Shown piece after piece: positions 36,313 through 48,300 of a stretch of 64,000 nucleotides of DNA. The stretch spans positions 108,359,677 to 108,423,676 of the forward strand of contig NC_134542.1 in assembly GCF_050624435.1 (NCBI RefSeq), given 5' to 3'. The notes under the pieces were generated by a model. The model did not search any database, was not told the origin of the DNA, and worked only from the letters and a program-made list of their open reading frames with translations. Positions within the stretch are counted from its first letter, which is position 1; each line of letters begins with the position of its first letter. The position numbers were made by a program, and so were the translations under genes. The stretch is from Tenrec ecaudatus (taxonomy: Eukaryota; Chordata; Mammalia; Afrosoricida; Tenrecidae).

Positions 36313-36892
36313 GAGGGGTCAGCCTCTCTAAAAAAAGATGATACTCCTTCTTTCTTTGAAATTCTGAAATGCTAAAGACTATACAAACCACACCTTAAGA
36401 AAGATTATGGTTTGGATAAATAGAAACTTATTCATTATGAAGTGGATCAGATGCTTGAAAGGGGCACACACGTGTCACCTTTACTTAGAGCTAGAATAAG
36501 CTTTAGTAAAACTTGAACCAGCCATTCTTCCACTGCCTTCTGTCTTTGGATTCTTTGTCAATCCACAGAGTCCAGAGAGCTGCATAGGTCCCACAGAGCT
36601 GTCACAGACATTTCTGATATTCCTGAATTTGCTCCTGGTTTTAGGTCAACTTACATGTGATGTGTTGATTAATTATAAGCCACCCCAGGTATTTAATGAC
36701 ATATCTTCTGATGCCAAACTCAGGCAAATTCTAAGTGAAGAATTGGGATTCTCTGTAAATATATCGGTATTTTCCAAGAAAGACAGTGCTGTTATTACTG
36801 GGTGGCCTCAGCAGCGACCCTTATGCAGGTTGTAGCAACGGGGTTTCCCACAGATCCCGGAAAGACAGTTTCCTAACACGGTGTGATATTTG

Positions 36893-37010
36893 ATCTAGAC
36901 AGTGAACTCTGCAAGTGTAAGAACCACACTCATACCCTCATTATTATGTGCAAACTGATTACAGTGCTTGACATATTATTTGCTAAATAAAGTCAAGTCT
37001 TTGAGTTAAC
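36893..37010. mobile_element. L2-like ancient LINE fragment
   Basis: The order 'gacagtgaactctgcaagtg', 'cagtgcttgacatattattt' and 'gctaaataaagt' resembles the conserved L2 phrase containing 'gtgagctccttgag...cagtgcctggcacat...gctcaataaa'. Confidence 0.5.
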
Positions 37011-37587
37011 AAAACGCTAAAGGAATCTATTCTGCGTGGTATTGGACAGCCAAGAAACTTTCTTCAAGGACTATTCGTGACATTAATGAAGTGAGTGATC
37101 CCAGACAAATCGCCTTTCTTGACTTTGGTTTCTTCCTTTCTAAAGTGTCGTAAATAAGAACAGATATGACTTTCCCTTCCAGCTAAGAGGGTTCCTTTGA
37201 AATGAAGGCGGGGCAGGATAATGGCCCAAAGGACAGACAGCATCAAAGTCCATCATGACGACAACCGACCTCCTCGGCCCAGGTAAGAACAGCAACTCTG
37301 TCAGAGGAGCTGGAGCTATCCGGGTCAAGGAATCACTCAAGGCACACATGTTGCGACCAGCAACTGGCCTGCAACGGAAGGGCGATTTGTGTATGAATCC
37401 CATGACTTTGATGGTGACTATGGTTTGACGAGTCTTGCATTTAAGCTTTACTCAAAATGGTTTGCCATATTACCATGGAAGATACATCCATGAGGCAGAA
37501 TATAATTTGTCGCTTGAGCTATATTAGTATCGTGGAAGTCAAATCACAAAAGAGTGTATTGCAAAACAATCCATTGTAGTTTTAATG

Positions 37588-37948
37588 TTTTAAAAATTCA
37601 TTCTCTTGGGGGTCCATACAATGCTTATCACAATCCATACATACACATCCATTGTGTTAAGCATATTTGTACATTTGTTGCCATCATCATTCTCAAAACA
37701 TTTGCTTTCTATTTGAGCCCTAGGTACAAGCTCCTCATTTTCCCCTCCCTCCCCACTCTCCTCTTCCTCTGAACCCTTGATAAATTATTATTTTGTCATA
37801 TCTTACACTGTCCAATGTCCCCCTTCAGCCACTTTTTGGTTGTCCCCCAGGAGGTTATATGTAGATCTTTGTAATCGATCTCCCCTTCTACCCCACCTTC
37901 ACTCGACCCCGCAGTATCACCACTCTCACCACTGGTCCTGGGGGGTTC
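37588..37948 (-). mobile_element. L1 3' end (antisense)
   Basis: Runs 'cttgggggtccatacaatgc', 'gttgccatcatcattctcaa', 'tcttacactgtccaatgtcc' and ends near 'accactggtcctgggggg'. Truncated in the 3' UTR. Confidence 0.88.
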
Positions 37949-38554
37949 TTTAGTGTTACTTACTGTGGCTGTTTAAGTCTGTAAAGACCCCTTCCTAAGT
38001 GGCAAGGATTTATTAAACAATTCTAATTAAAACATCGAGTCAGTAATAAGAACCTGCTTTACAGGCCCTTTCAAAGTTAGAATTGGTGATCAGTTAGGCT
38101 TTCCACTGTAGTGAATATAGTATAGAGAATTTACACAGTATAGCAAGGATAAGCTGAGACATGTATGAGGAAAGAAAGCATTTACTTGTTTTTAGTTTCT
38201 CACTGTTACTAAAACAGAAATATAAGTGGGTGGCATCAACTAATAGAAATTACTTTTCGATAGTTCAGAACAAACACTACAAGGCTGAATTGAGGTCCCC
38301 AGGTCTAGGGTAAGACTTCTTGGTTGGCTCTGGGCAAAGACTCTTGTCTCTTTTCAGCTTCTATGCCTCAATTCCTTGGCCTTTTTTGTGAGAAAGAGCA
38401 TTTATCTTTTCCCCTTGGTGCTTCCTTCATCCCCGTATTTAATCTGTAATTTTAAGGTTACAAAAGTGATTGGCTAAAAATGTACTGATAGAGGTTCATT
38501 GACATAACACAGAACACTCGATGTGTGATTATATTCCCAGGTGTACTCCAAGAA
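37949..38554. other. AT-rich DNA, no gene seen
   Basis: Nothing recognised between an L1 end and a SINE cluster. Confidence 0.4.
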
Positions 38555-38695
38555 ACTCCAAATTCATTGTTGCTGAGTTGATTCTAACACATAGTGACCC
38601 TATAGATTAGAACTAAGGTTTCTGAGACTGTAAATCTTTATGGTAGTAGATAGCCTCATCTTTCTCTTGTGTCCACAAGTATCAGGGTTAGAAAT
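38555..38695 (-). mobile_element. afrotherian SINE (antisense)
   Basis: 'gctgagttgattctaacaca', 'tagtgaccctatagattaga' and 'tgagactgtaaatctttatg'. The head is missing. Confidence 0.75.
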
Positions 38696-38754
38696 TAGAA
38701 CATATATATTTTTAAGTACGGACTGAAATCCTATAGGAAAAATTACAGCTATCC

Positions 38755-39050
38755 ATTCGGGTTTCTGACAGCTGTAGGGGAGTAGAGAGCCTCAACTTTC
38801 TCCCTCTGAGAGGTTGGTGGTTTTGGACAGCTGACCTTTGGGTTTTCAGCCAACAACAACCAACTCACTGCTATGGAGTGGATGCCAACCCATAGCAACC
38901 ATGTAGGACAGGGGAGAACTGCCTCTTTGAGTTTCTGAGACAATAACTGTTTAGAGAAGTAGAAAGTCCCTTCTTTCTCCCTTGGATCCACTGGTGGTTT
39001 GGAACTGCTGACCTTAGGGACCAAACACATAATCTACTAAACCAAACTGG
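38755..39050 (-). mobile_element. two adjacent antisense SINEs
   Basis: A partial copy (38755-38852, 'gttggtggttttggacagct') is directly followed by a full one (38853-39050, starting 'aacaacaaccaactcactgc' and ending 'ctactaaaccaaactggatc'). Confidence 0.75.
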
Positions 39051-39139
39051 ATCCTTAACACTTATTTTATGTTAATATAATACATATCAGATGGGAAACA
39101 TTTTTACATTCTAGATTTAATTAAGTATTGCATATTTCT

Positions 39140-39312
39140 CAGGTGTACATATACCCATTGACACTGAGTCGATTAAAACCCATAACAACTCTATGTAGGG
39201 TGTTTGGGGTCTATAGATACTTATACTGAAATAAGTTGCCAAATCATTCTCTCCAGGAGGGACTGGCCCATTTGAAACTACCAACCTTATGGCTGGCAGT
39301 CTGATGCTTACC
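39140..39312 (-). mobile_element. afrotherian SINE (antisense, old)
   Basis: 'attgacactgagtcgattaa', 'ataacaactctatgtagggt' and 'accttatggctggcagtctg' give the usual order. Diverged. Confidence 0.7.
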
Positions 39313-39418
39313 TGACAGCATACTATTTCCAAAATAATGGGAATTAAAGTTGTGCTCAGATCTTACTTACCTACAACCCATCCACATGCCCCAGGTGACA
39401 CAATGTGCCAGTAACGGT

Positions 39419-39930
39419 GTGTTAGTCTGGGTACTTTAGAGAAACAAATCCACAGAAACTCATGTATAAGAGAGAGTTTTATGTAAAGGTTAAGTGCACA
39501 TCAAGAAAACATCCCAACACAGTGCTGCCCAAGCCCACAAGTCCAACATTAACCCATATGTCCGACACCAATCCACAAAGTCCTCCTCCAACTCACAAAA
39601 CACACACTATAATGCAGACTGCAGTAGAAAAGCTGAATCAGTGAACGTGTAAGCATCTCAGTGCTGGCATGGGTTTCCACATGGCTGCTCCAGCACCCAG
39701 GGCTGCACTGGTGTAGATCCTTGTGGCTTCTCCTCCGGGATGTCTTGCAGGAACTGAACCTTGCCAGCTGAAACAGGGAACTGGCTAAGGCAGCTGCACC
39801 CTGGTCCGACCATCACAAAGCAAGAGACCCCAGAACTAGAAAGGCGAGGCTCACTGAGTCATTTATCCCTCCGCCCTTCAATCAACCCCACATGTGTTTA
39901 TCAGCCAGGTTGGCGCAATAAACTACCTCA
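39419..39930 (+). mobile_element. 512-bp dispersed element, possible solo LTR
   Basis: Begins tgtgttagtctgggtacttt and ends near 'gcaataaactacctca', giving TG...CA ends with an AATAAA close to the 3' end, as in a retroviral LTR. Contains 'cacccagggctgcactgg' and 'gggatgtcttgcaggaactg'. Partial copies of its beginning are at 5262-5432 and 19412-19446. No clear target duplication or internal viral genes are present, so another repeat class is possible. Confidence 0.5.
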
Positions 39931-40311
39931 AATGGTGATAAGGAAAATTATTAAAACCTGGTAGCAAAGCATAGCAGTTTGAGAAATGTCATGAAATCGA
40001 ATGGTCTTCTCAGATTTTTTGTCCAGGATTAACAATTTCAACTTTATAGGCTTGATTTGGATGATGTCCCTTTCACACCTTTCTCCTTTCTTCCATTTCC
40101 CTATGTCATGTCTGCTGCTGCCTGGCAGCTGTGCTGTCTGGAAAGGCAGGGTAAGAAGCCCAACAGCATTTGGAAGGGAGGCTACAATTGCCCCGGCAAC
40201 TGTCCTTCACACGTACCATTTCTGTGACACTGTCTCTCCAGTTTGTTTAGAAGCGTGTCTAATTTATGACTTTTAGATGCTTAGTACATGAATTGTTACT
40301 ATCTTGGAGGC

Positions 40312-40520
40312 ATCGGAAGAGCTCTGGTGGTATAGTGGTGATTCACTGGGCTACTAACAGCATGATCAGCTGTTCAAAACCAGCAGCCACTCCATGGGAA
40401 GAAGACGGAGCATTCTACTCTCGTAAAAAGTTAGTCTCAGAAACTCACAGGGGTAGTTCTACCTTGTCCTACAGGGCTGCTATGAGTCACATCTACTCAA
40501 TGGCAGCGAGTCTGGTTTCA
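40312..40520 (+). mobile_element. afrotherian SINE, first of three in a row
   Basis: Head 'agagctctggtggtatagtg', body 'cacaggggtagttctacctt', tail 'actcaatggcagcgagtctg'. Full length. Confidence 0.85.
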
Positions 40521-40705
40521 AGTTGGGGTGTGGGATAGTTACACATTGCATTGCTAACCATAAGATCAAGGGTTTGAATCCACCAGACTCTCTGCAGGAG
40601 AAAGGTGACTTTTTCCTCCTATGAAAATATAAAGTCACAGAAACCCAAAAGGGCAGTGCCACTCTCTATAGGTTCACAATGAGTTGGAGCAGACTTGAAG
40701 GCAGG
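40521..40705 (+). mobile_element. afrotherian SINE, second of three
   Basis: 'tagttacacattgcattgct', 'gggtttgaatccaccagact' and 'gagttggagcagacttgaag'. The head is partly lost at the junction with the previous SINE. Confidence 0.75.
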
Positions 40706-40719
40706 AGGCCTGACAAGAA

Positions 40720-40905
40720 AACGGAAACCTACTGGTGCAGTACTTAAGTGCTCAGCTGCCAACTGAACAGTAGGATGATCGAACCCACATGCCAACCGGG
40801 TGAAGAACTAGGTGGCACCTGACTGCCACAACCCATAGGAAGTTGTAGTCATATTGGGTTGCTATTGGCTGGTGTGGACTGGAAGGCAGGGCATTTGGTT
40901 TGATT
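40720..40905 (+). mobile_element. afrotherian SINE, third of three
   Basis: 'ggaaacctactggtgcagta', 'ctcagctgccaactgaacag' and the tail 'ggaaggcagggcatttggtt'. Diverged but collinear. Confidence 0.65.
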
Positions 40906-42079
40906 TGTTGTGAGGAGAAACACATTGTACAAGAAAGGTAGTTAAGTCAGCAGAAACGAAACCGGATGTTAGAGCACATGTATATAAGGTGTGGGTCTAA
41001 AATTACCACTGACCGATAATATTCTTGTGCTGCTTGAGATCAGAAAGTAAGAATAATTGATTCTACTTTGTTTAATCTATCTCAATGACAGATTTCATAA
41101 GGCTCTACATTTTGATGAATTAATTAATTTAACTTGTCAGTGTTAATAACTCTTGATTAGACTGAAGAAATTATAATGGGTCATAGGAACAAATAGAATA
41201 GAGCAACGACACCAGATATGCTCTTTTCACTAATTAGTTTTAGTTTTCATCAAAATGTGTATTAAGGAAGTAATGGAAGTACTTTTGTAGAAATCAAACT
41301 TATTCTTTCTCTGTTATTTATAATTCATTAGACATGATCATTCACAAATATATAAATCATTATTTTTTTCATTTCAAAACAGAACTTTGAACTTGCTTTT
41401 TTGTCAATCTCATTGATGCTCAATAAAAAAGTACCACCTTTCATAAGTGGGTAATTTTATGCACAGTTAAAACAGAACCATATAAGTAATTTGACAAAGG
41501 ACATTTCTATGTAACTTCCAAGTTTGGGAGAAAATATTTATTAAACTTATAGTTAATTCTTTATTATAAATGATGGCTTGGTGAAATGAATCAATGTCCT
41601 AATAACTTTTGCCTTGACCATGCTAGCCCATATTTCAGTGCATGTGTGTATGCCTACGGGGATATTGTTGCATCCAAACACGTTCATGCTGCCAATACAT
41701 GCTTCCATCGCTTTTATGCCATGTAAGAAAACATCTATTTTCACTCAAACTAAAGTACCAAATAGTATTCCATAGGTAATCAATAATTATTTATGAGGTG
41801 GTGCTTAAATGGAACAACACATCAATGTTTTGAGCAGACTAGCATGTACCATAATGAGCTTCCATAATTGTTACCAAATTTATGCACTACTTTGCATCAC
41901 GTATCATTCATGCAGGACATATTGGCTGGTGATTATTTTAAAGGAATTCCATTTGCTTTGTTATTCTGGTCACAAAAGTGTAGACAATACACACTTCATT
42001 TAATATGGGTTTTACTAAGCACTCAACTGCTGGCCAAAAGGTTAGGACCTACCCCACACCCCCACCCCCCACCACCACC
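40906..42079. other. AT-rich DNA, no gene seen
   Basis: Long AT-rich stretch with short chance frames only. Confidence 0.4.
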
Positions 42080-42215
42080 AAAGCCAGAGGAGCTGGCTAG
42101 GATAGTCATCTTACGTACAGATGACTTCCCTCGGAATCCTCTGGGGCAGTTCCACTTGGTGCCATAGCGTTGCTGTGCGTCTGAACCAATTCCATAGCAA
42201 TGAGTTTGGTTTTAA
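42080..42215 (+). mobile_element. SINE 3' part
   Basis: 'cctctggggcagttccactt', 'gcgttgctgtgcgtctgaac' and 'ccatagcaatgagtttggtt'. The 5' half is replaced by a C/A-rich tract at 42045-42080. Confidence 0.65.
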
Positions 42216-42811
42216 TTAATTTAATAGGTTAGTCCCTTCGGAGGCACCAGATACTTAGGGGGCAGTATATGTAGAATGCAAACTCTAGTTGATATGATTT
42301 TCTGATGATCTTTCCTAGCTTTTCTCTCTGCAGAATACTGGAACCCCAATACCCTAAGGTTGCTACCTCAAACTGCAGAAGTGGGTGAGTCACTGAGCTT
42401 CCATTCTGGCATCCTGGCATCCTGGCATGGGGACATGGCAAGAGTCTTTGCTGGATCACACAGCCCAGCTGCTTTCCTCTACCTTCCCATTTTTGAGGTC
42501 AAGGGAGATTGGTGTTCACCATAACAGAAGAGGGCTTGTGAAAGCAATTTACCTATTACCAAGGCTTAAATAGATAGAGTGTTGACCTTCTCCTTGACTG
42601 AATGGTACCAGGTGGGAAAGACAACTGCTTAACTATGTTTCAATGAAGGCATAAGCATTTCAAAGATTCCTTTTAGCCCATGAGAAATGCCTGTTTTACC
42701 TTTTCCATCATTTGAAATTTACCTTCCAAGTCCTTCTTCGCCTGCCTCATCTTTTCACATATCCCCTGACCTCTACCACTCATTTCAAAGCTTGTGAACT
42801 TATAGTGGAAT
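42216..42811. other. unclassified DNA, no gene seen
   Basis: Contains a short direct repetition 'ggcatcctggcatcctggca' near 42410-42430. Nothing else recognised. Confidence 0.35.
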
Positions 42812-43016
42812 AAACCCTTGCCACTACCATCAAGCTGACTCCAACTCATAGTGAGTAACAGACAAGAGAACAGAACTACTCTTTAGGCTCAGAGACGGTG
42901 CATTTCTATGGGGGCAGACAGTGTTAGCTTTCTGTAACAGAGAGACTAGTGGGGTCGAATCTCGGATTTTGCAGTGAGCGGCCCAAGGCTCACAGCACCG
43001 TGCTGGCAGGCTCCTT
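42812..43016 (-). mobile_element. afrotherian SINE (antisense, old)
   Basis: 'ccaactcatagtgagtaaca', 'aacagaactactctttaggc' and the head remnant 'gctggcaggctcc'. Confidence 0.7.
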
Positions 43017-44129
43017 CAGTAGGAGGAAAAAGGGGGGGGGGGGAAATCGTGTTTTCTTTCTCTCTTTGGTGTGCTTTATGATAATATCCACAATATATAT
43101 GAATACACATATATAATACGTGATGACATGACAAGGTGAAATATGCATGCGACAACTTTAAAAATATGCTTCCAACATCTAGAGCCATTCTTTAAACATT
43201 AAATTATGTGATTTAGAAAGCAAAGTACAATAGAGAAATGACATAATTTTATCTTTAGACCAAACATAAAAAATGTTCGTTTCACAGATTCTTGGCCACA
43301 TTCACTGAGTCATCTCTCTGTTTCTTGATACAGTCTACTATTGATGGCTTCTATGGAGTATCCAAAGATGTTTCATGACCATTTTACCCTCATGAGCAGC
43401 TAGCTCATATCCTTACACTTACCTATGAGTCTCATTCAGCAAACTAAACAAAGTGTTTGAAACGCCCTTCCCTTCACTTCTCAGTCACTCCACAGCTTAG
43501 CTTTGTTCCCTGCCCACTGTTCCCTTCCGGCCACTGCAAGTGATGAAATATTAAATGCAAAACATTTTTTCAGCCTCTGCTACTAGGCGAGGATTACTAC
43601 TGTAACAAGGAAGAAAGTTACCCGTCAACTAGTAAAATGTCAGTTTTAGATCCTCGATTAATTTTGAATGGCAAACAAAAAATGTAGATCCTTTTCTGAT
43701 CACGTTCAAAAACATACGTCCTTATCCCAACCATGTGTTTTTATAAGACTGATTCATTTCGACGCCATGGGTGGCTTGCGAGAAGTTTTTAAATCATCAC
43801 ATCACACTTTGCTTAAATGTCCTGGGCAGTGGAGGTACCCTTGTAAAGAGAGGGGGAGAGACTGACTGTCAAACACTGCCAACTTCTGGCTCCATCATCC
43901 TTTTGCTAAGGAACCTCAGTAGCCTTTTCCCCATCCACCTTCCCTTCTTGAGTTAATGGTTAGTCATTGGGGTGGGGGGTGCTGTTGGTGTCTCTTTGGT
44001 TCTGCTGAGTCATTAGATTCTGCATCTTTGTCCCCCTGTGGTACTAAGCGTAAAAGTTAAAAGTGTACTTCAGAAAGCATTGCAAATCGTGTCTTAGGCA
44101 GGGGGAACTGTTTCCCTAAGACAAGCTGT
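43017..44129. other. proximal 5' flank of LRP1B
   Basis: AT-rich until about 44100. A G run lies at 43033-43043. No exon seen. It may hold distal promoter elements, but none can be named from sequence alone. Confidence 0.4.
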
Positions 44130-44525
44130 TACTTCACTCTTCCCTTCTTCCCCGGGAAGCCAGCTTGCTTCTGGGAGGCAGGGATCAAACCTGCCGCCGC
44201 CGGGAGAGGCATCCTAACCCTCTCCTGGATCATTCGGAGGGCTGGCTCTTAAATGCGGAGCGATCAGGTCGCCTGGCTGCTTCCCGGACTGCGGATCGCT
44301 CCCCCTTCGCCGAGGACCCGCGTCGCTGGGAAGGGACGAGGAGTTAGTTACTTGGCCTGGCTCGTCGGTTCGGGGTGGTAGCCTCCCGGGGCGTTGCGTA
44401 GCGCTTGGGAAGTCGTCGCTGGTGATGTAGGTGGACCGCCGAGGCAGGGGCGTGCGGAGGGCTGGTGATTCATCAGCGAATCCCCCTCCGCTGGCATCGC
44501 CCGCTGCCCCTCGGGCGTGATGTAA

Positions 44526-44804
44526 GATCAGACGTCCCCTGCATTGAAAAGTCAGGACGCACGAGCGCTCGCTGGCCCGCCCGCCCGGCTCCAGCTCGCA
44601 CACTGGTCCTCGGCCGCCCGCCCGCGCGCAGCCCGCCGCGTCCACAGCCTGCTCCGGCCGCGGGCCGCGCACCGGCCGGGCTCCGCCAGCGGGGGAAGTG
44701 CCCGTGGCCTTTGCCCAGGACGCCGCGCCGCTCCCGGCTCCGACCTGCCGCCGCTCCTCCGCCGCCCGCCGCCCGCCGCCCGCCGCCGCCCGGCCGCCGC
44801 CGCG
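44526..44804 (+). other. probable LRP1B 5' UTR, ATG-free and GC-rich
   Basis: No ATG occurs between 44526 and the proposed start codon, and the reading frame stays open upstream of it, which supports the chosen ATG. The last 50 bases are an imperfect (GCC)n tract able to form strong secondary structure. Just upstream, at 44425-44430 and 44520-44525, are two ATG-stop minimal upstream ORFs, which matter only if transcription starts before them. The true start site cannot be read from sequence alone. Confidence 0.5.
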
Positions 44805-44886
44805 ATGCCCGCCCGCCTGCTGGCCTGGCTCACGCTCTCGGGACTCCTGCCCGTCGCCGGGGCGCTGACCGCGCGGGCCGAGCGAG
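44805..44886 (+). CDS. LRP1B: LRP1B exon 1 (signal peptide), partial CDS
   Basis: This is the first coding exon of LRP1B, a giant LDL-receptor-family endocytic receptor of the plasma membrane. The ATG at 44805 is the first ATG downstream of 44525, with G at -3 and C at +4. It encodes 27 residues plus one base of codon 28. The peptide has a basic residue at position 4, a hydrophobic core (residues 5-18, containing LTLSGLLP) and a plausible cleavage site near residues 20-22, so it is a signal peptide. It aligns without gaps to human LRP1B as I remember it, with about 17 of 27 residues identical. Human codon 28 is Asp, which also begins with G, matching the phase-1 break. The exon ends GAG|GTAAGG, a consensus donor. 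A minimal signal-peptide exon in a CpG island within AT-rich, gene-poor DNA fits LRP1B. The mature ectodomain, membrane segment and cytoplasmic tail lie outside the window. The assignment rests on recall, not on a search. Confidence 0.88.
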
Positions 44887-45350
44887 GTAAGGGCGCCTCC
44901 CGCCGGGGTCCCCTCTCCCGCGGCCGGCCAGCGGAGCGACGCTGGCGGAGAAGTGCGTGTGAAACTTCAGTCCTGGCAGCCCGGCTCCCCGGGGCGCAGG
45001 GGCTGCGGGGCGCTGCTTTCCAGGGGTCGGGGGCGCGTGCCCGTGTGCGTGTGTGTCGGTGTGTGTTAGGGAGCTATTTCTCTGAACCCGAATTCAGTGC
45101 CCCCCCCCCTACCCCGAGCCTTTTCCTCTGGCCGTTCAAAGATCCTGATTGTGCCCCTTGGGGAGCTGGCACTGGACTGCGCGCCTCTGCCCGCGCCTTC
45201 CCAGTGCTGCAGACCACGTAGGGAGAGGAGGTCAGGGTGGCCAGAGACCCCCTCGGTGCTCGCGGTCCAAGCGGCGAGCCCGCGCGGGGTTAGGATCCCG
45301 GCGCTCCATCTCCGTTGCTCTGGAGAGCTCGGTGGTGAACTTCCTAGGGT

Positions 45351-48300
45351 CTACAGAACAACTGGAGAACCTTTTCCTAGGGGAGACAGGAGATTCATGT
45401 CATCAGCCAAGAAGGGCGCTTCTAGGCGCAGACAGGGAGCCTGAACTTCTAGACTCTGGATTCCAAGGTCTATGGCACAGACCCATAGTTACCTTGAGAT
45501 GCCAGCCCAGTACAGCAGCCGCTCGCTCCAGCGGGGCGATTTACTCTTGATTTTTGTCCAAGTAGCTGTGAACGACCGAAGTTCAAAGGGGGGATTGGTA
45601 TGGGGAGTAGAAATGAGAGAACAGAGAAGGTGGAATTCAGATTCTGTAAACTTTTTGATCTGGAAAACCAGGAATTCCCTGTGTAAATTTGATAATCTTT
45701 GATGACAGAGTCAGGGGTAAAAAAGGAAAAAAAAATTGATGCGCTTGCAGTGGGCTTCAAATGGTTAACTGGGTAAAGTAAAATAGGAAGTAGCATGGTG
45801 TAGCCCCCCCCATCATAAAATGTTTTCATCTTGACAGCTCAGCTTTTTAGTTTAATTAGTGGGGGGCGGGTGGGAGGGAGGAAGAGAGAGAGAGAGAGAG
45901 AGAGAAACATCTTTAGGTCCCAATGCCAAAGCCAAAGAAACAGGCAAAACGTCGTGTTTGAGTATGTAATGATTGTGCTTATAAGGAAGAAATTATGAAC
46001 TGACCTAAAATATTGCTTCATTATAAGAAAGAAATACAGGAATGCACTGTGGTGTTGACAACCAGATTCTACTTGTATGATCTGCTCATGCATGCAGTTT
46101 TCTTTTCACTAGTGGGACTTACATGAGTTTCTCACAATGTCGGATAGTTACCGATTATTCTCTATTCAACATATCCTTTGCGCCTCACCACATAGCTCTT
46201 GAACTTGCCTTAACTTGTCTTGAAGTTCGCGTGGAATCCGTGCAATCCCCGGGCTACTAATGGTGGATGCTGGATTTACATACAATGTGATTTAACAATA
46301 ATCCCCATTTAGCCTATGACATTAAAATTGAAATTTGTTCATAATAACAAATTGCTGTTATCTTTCAAGGATGCATCTAACACATTATTAGTAGTAGGTA
46401 CTGTTTTATTATTTTAAAGATGTTTCAGTATGATCTGGAAGTGCTTCTTTAACGTTTTCTTATGCATAGATAGGTACAACATGCTAAGATAAACATTTGA
46501 GTAGATGACTTAAACAGGTACTGTACCTAACCTGATTTATGTATAAATTTGATTTAAGGTAGATTCAGGAACTGAAGTCATTTGTAATCTGGTTGCTGCC
46601 TGTAGTTGCAAACAATTCTGATACAATGGAATCACATCGCTCTAACTTGAAATAAGGATGCCTTTCTTCTGGAACTGGGACCAGAGCAGATGAACAGAAG
46701 GAAGCTTTTCCAGCCTGTGTGCTCATAACATAAACGGACACTGGCTGACGACTGCTATTGGACTCACTCTGGTTTGAGTCTCCAGCCTCAGAAATTTTAC
46801 TTCATGAGGGCATGTCACTGCTAAGAAGACTGGCACGTACACTCGAAGGGAGTTTTATATATAATAAGTTAAATATACAGACCCCAACTTTCTTCTGAAA
46901 TGGGAAACTAAATGGCTTAGAGGATTATGTTTTAGTGTCATTGAGTCCCATGAGAGATCCAGGAGGAGCTAAGCTACAGGCAGTGTACAAGGGAAATCAT
47001 GACTAGTCCCCCCCCCCCCGACTAAGAAAATAAAATAGTGTGTGTTGTGTTACTGTGTCGACATCAAAGGTACAAGTCCCTCAGACAGCACAAGTGAAAA
47101 TAGTTACAGACACTTTACTATTGCTATGCATTTTAATGCAACGTTAGAAAGCTATTAGAAAAGAACTAGCATGGTCACAGATAGCTATCAATGTGATAAA
47201 GATTGGCCTCATTTGGAAAGAGAAGGGGAAATGATATCTTGTTGAAAGTCAGAAAAGCAGATGCCGCGGCATTATTACAAGTTCCCTCACTGAAATGCTG
47301 AAGCAGAAAATCTGAGAATTCAAACTCAAGAATTAAGTTAATGAGATGTAACTGGCTGCGCAGGCTTAGGCCAATTGTCCATGAAGAATGGCAGCAGCAC
47401 CTGAATTGCAGGTGGGTTTCTGTAGTTGAAGAGGGAGCTTCATGGCAGAAAATGAGGAATCACGTTTAAGATCTCCAAGTATTTTATTGGGTAATGAGTA
47501 GCTAATTAGACTGAATGGACCAGGTGGCAGTGGCTATGCTACGGTCTCCTTGTATTTTATTCCATCACTCGGTATATTTGTGAGCATTAGGTCAGACTAT
47601 CGTTTGTTTGTCTTTGCACATAGAAAAGGCTTGAGCTAACTTGTATGACTGTGTTTTATCAATACTCAGTTACTTGCCCTGTAATTCTTTATTATTCATT
47701 TTGTTACTTGTCTTGACTTTTGATGCACACTTACACTAATATACGTGTCAATTCTCATTAGATTCCATTCCATTTGATAAAGGGAACATCTTTGTAACTC
47801 TTCCTAGCCCCAAATGGTAGATAAATCAGATGCACGGAGAATCAACCTGTGTCATATCATGATGTCATAGCCTATCAAAGCATTGCTTGATACGAATTAA
47901 GCCTTAAAAAGAAGTATATTTTAAATTGTCAAATTTTCTAAATGGAAAGGGATTGAGAGTCATAAATCTAGTCTTTTTCAATTCTTGAATATGCTGAGAT
48001 TTAGAGCATATTTTGAAATAATTAAAGTTCGTACTACCAATAGTCATGTGATTGTGTCTCTGTATAAGATCGTTGAAAAGATGACAATATTTATGTCTTC
48101 ACATCAAAGAACAATAAAGAGAAATCTATGTGTCCTCATATAAAAAATAAGATTAAAGTTTTGTTTTAAAGCAGTATCAAAGATCTTTCATACTTCACAT
48201 CCTATTTCTGTTCTTTAAGCTTGAGTTTTATATTAGCTTTGAAAGAAAAGATACAATGGAAAAATAAAGAATATTTTATATTATTAGAATAAGAAAGAAT

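Larger units (their letters stand above)
44130..45350. promoter_or_regulatory. CpG island promoter of LRP1B
   Basis: Base composition shifts sharply from AT-rich to GC-rich, with dense CpG dinucleotides, repeated CCGCCC/GGGCGG GC-box-like motifs and a (GCC)n-like tract just before the start codon. No TATA box is obvious, so a dispersed CpG-type promoter with a start site somewhere between about 44150 and 44700 is likely. The island continues past exon 1 into the intron. This is by far the strongest CpG cluster in the window. Confidence 0.85.

Noticed and set aside
44465..45221. Long GC-rich ORFs on both strands around the CpG island
   Set aside because: Ala/Arg/Pro-rich frames arise from GC-rich promoter DNA. 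Only the short signal-peptide segment ending at a splice donor is supported.
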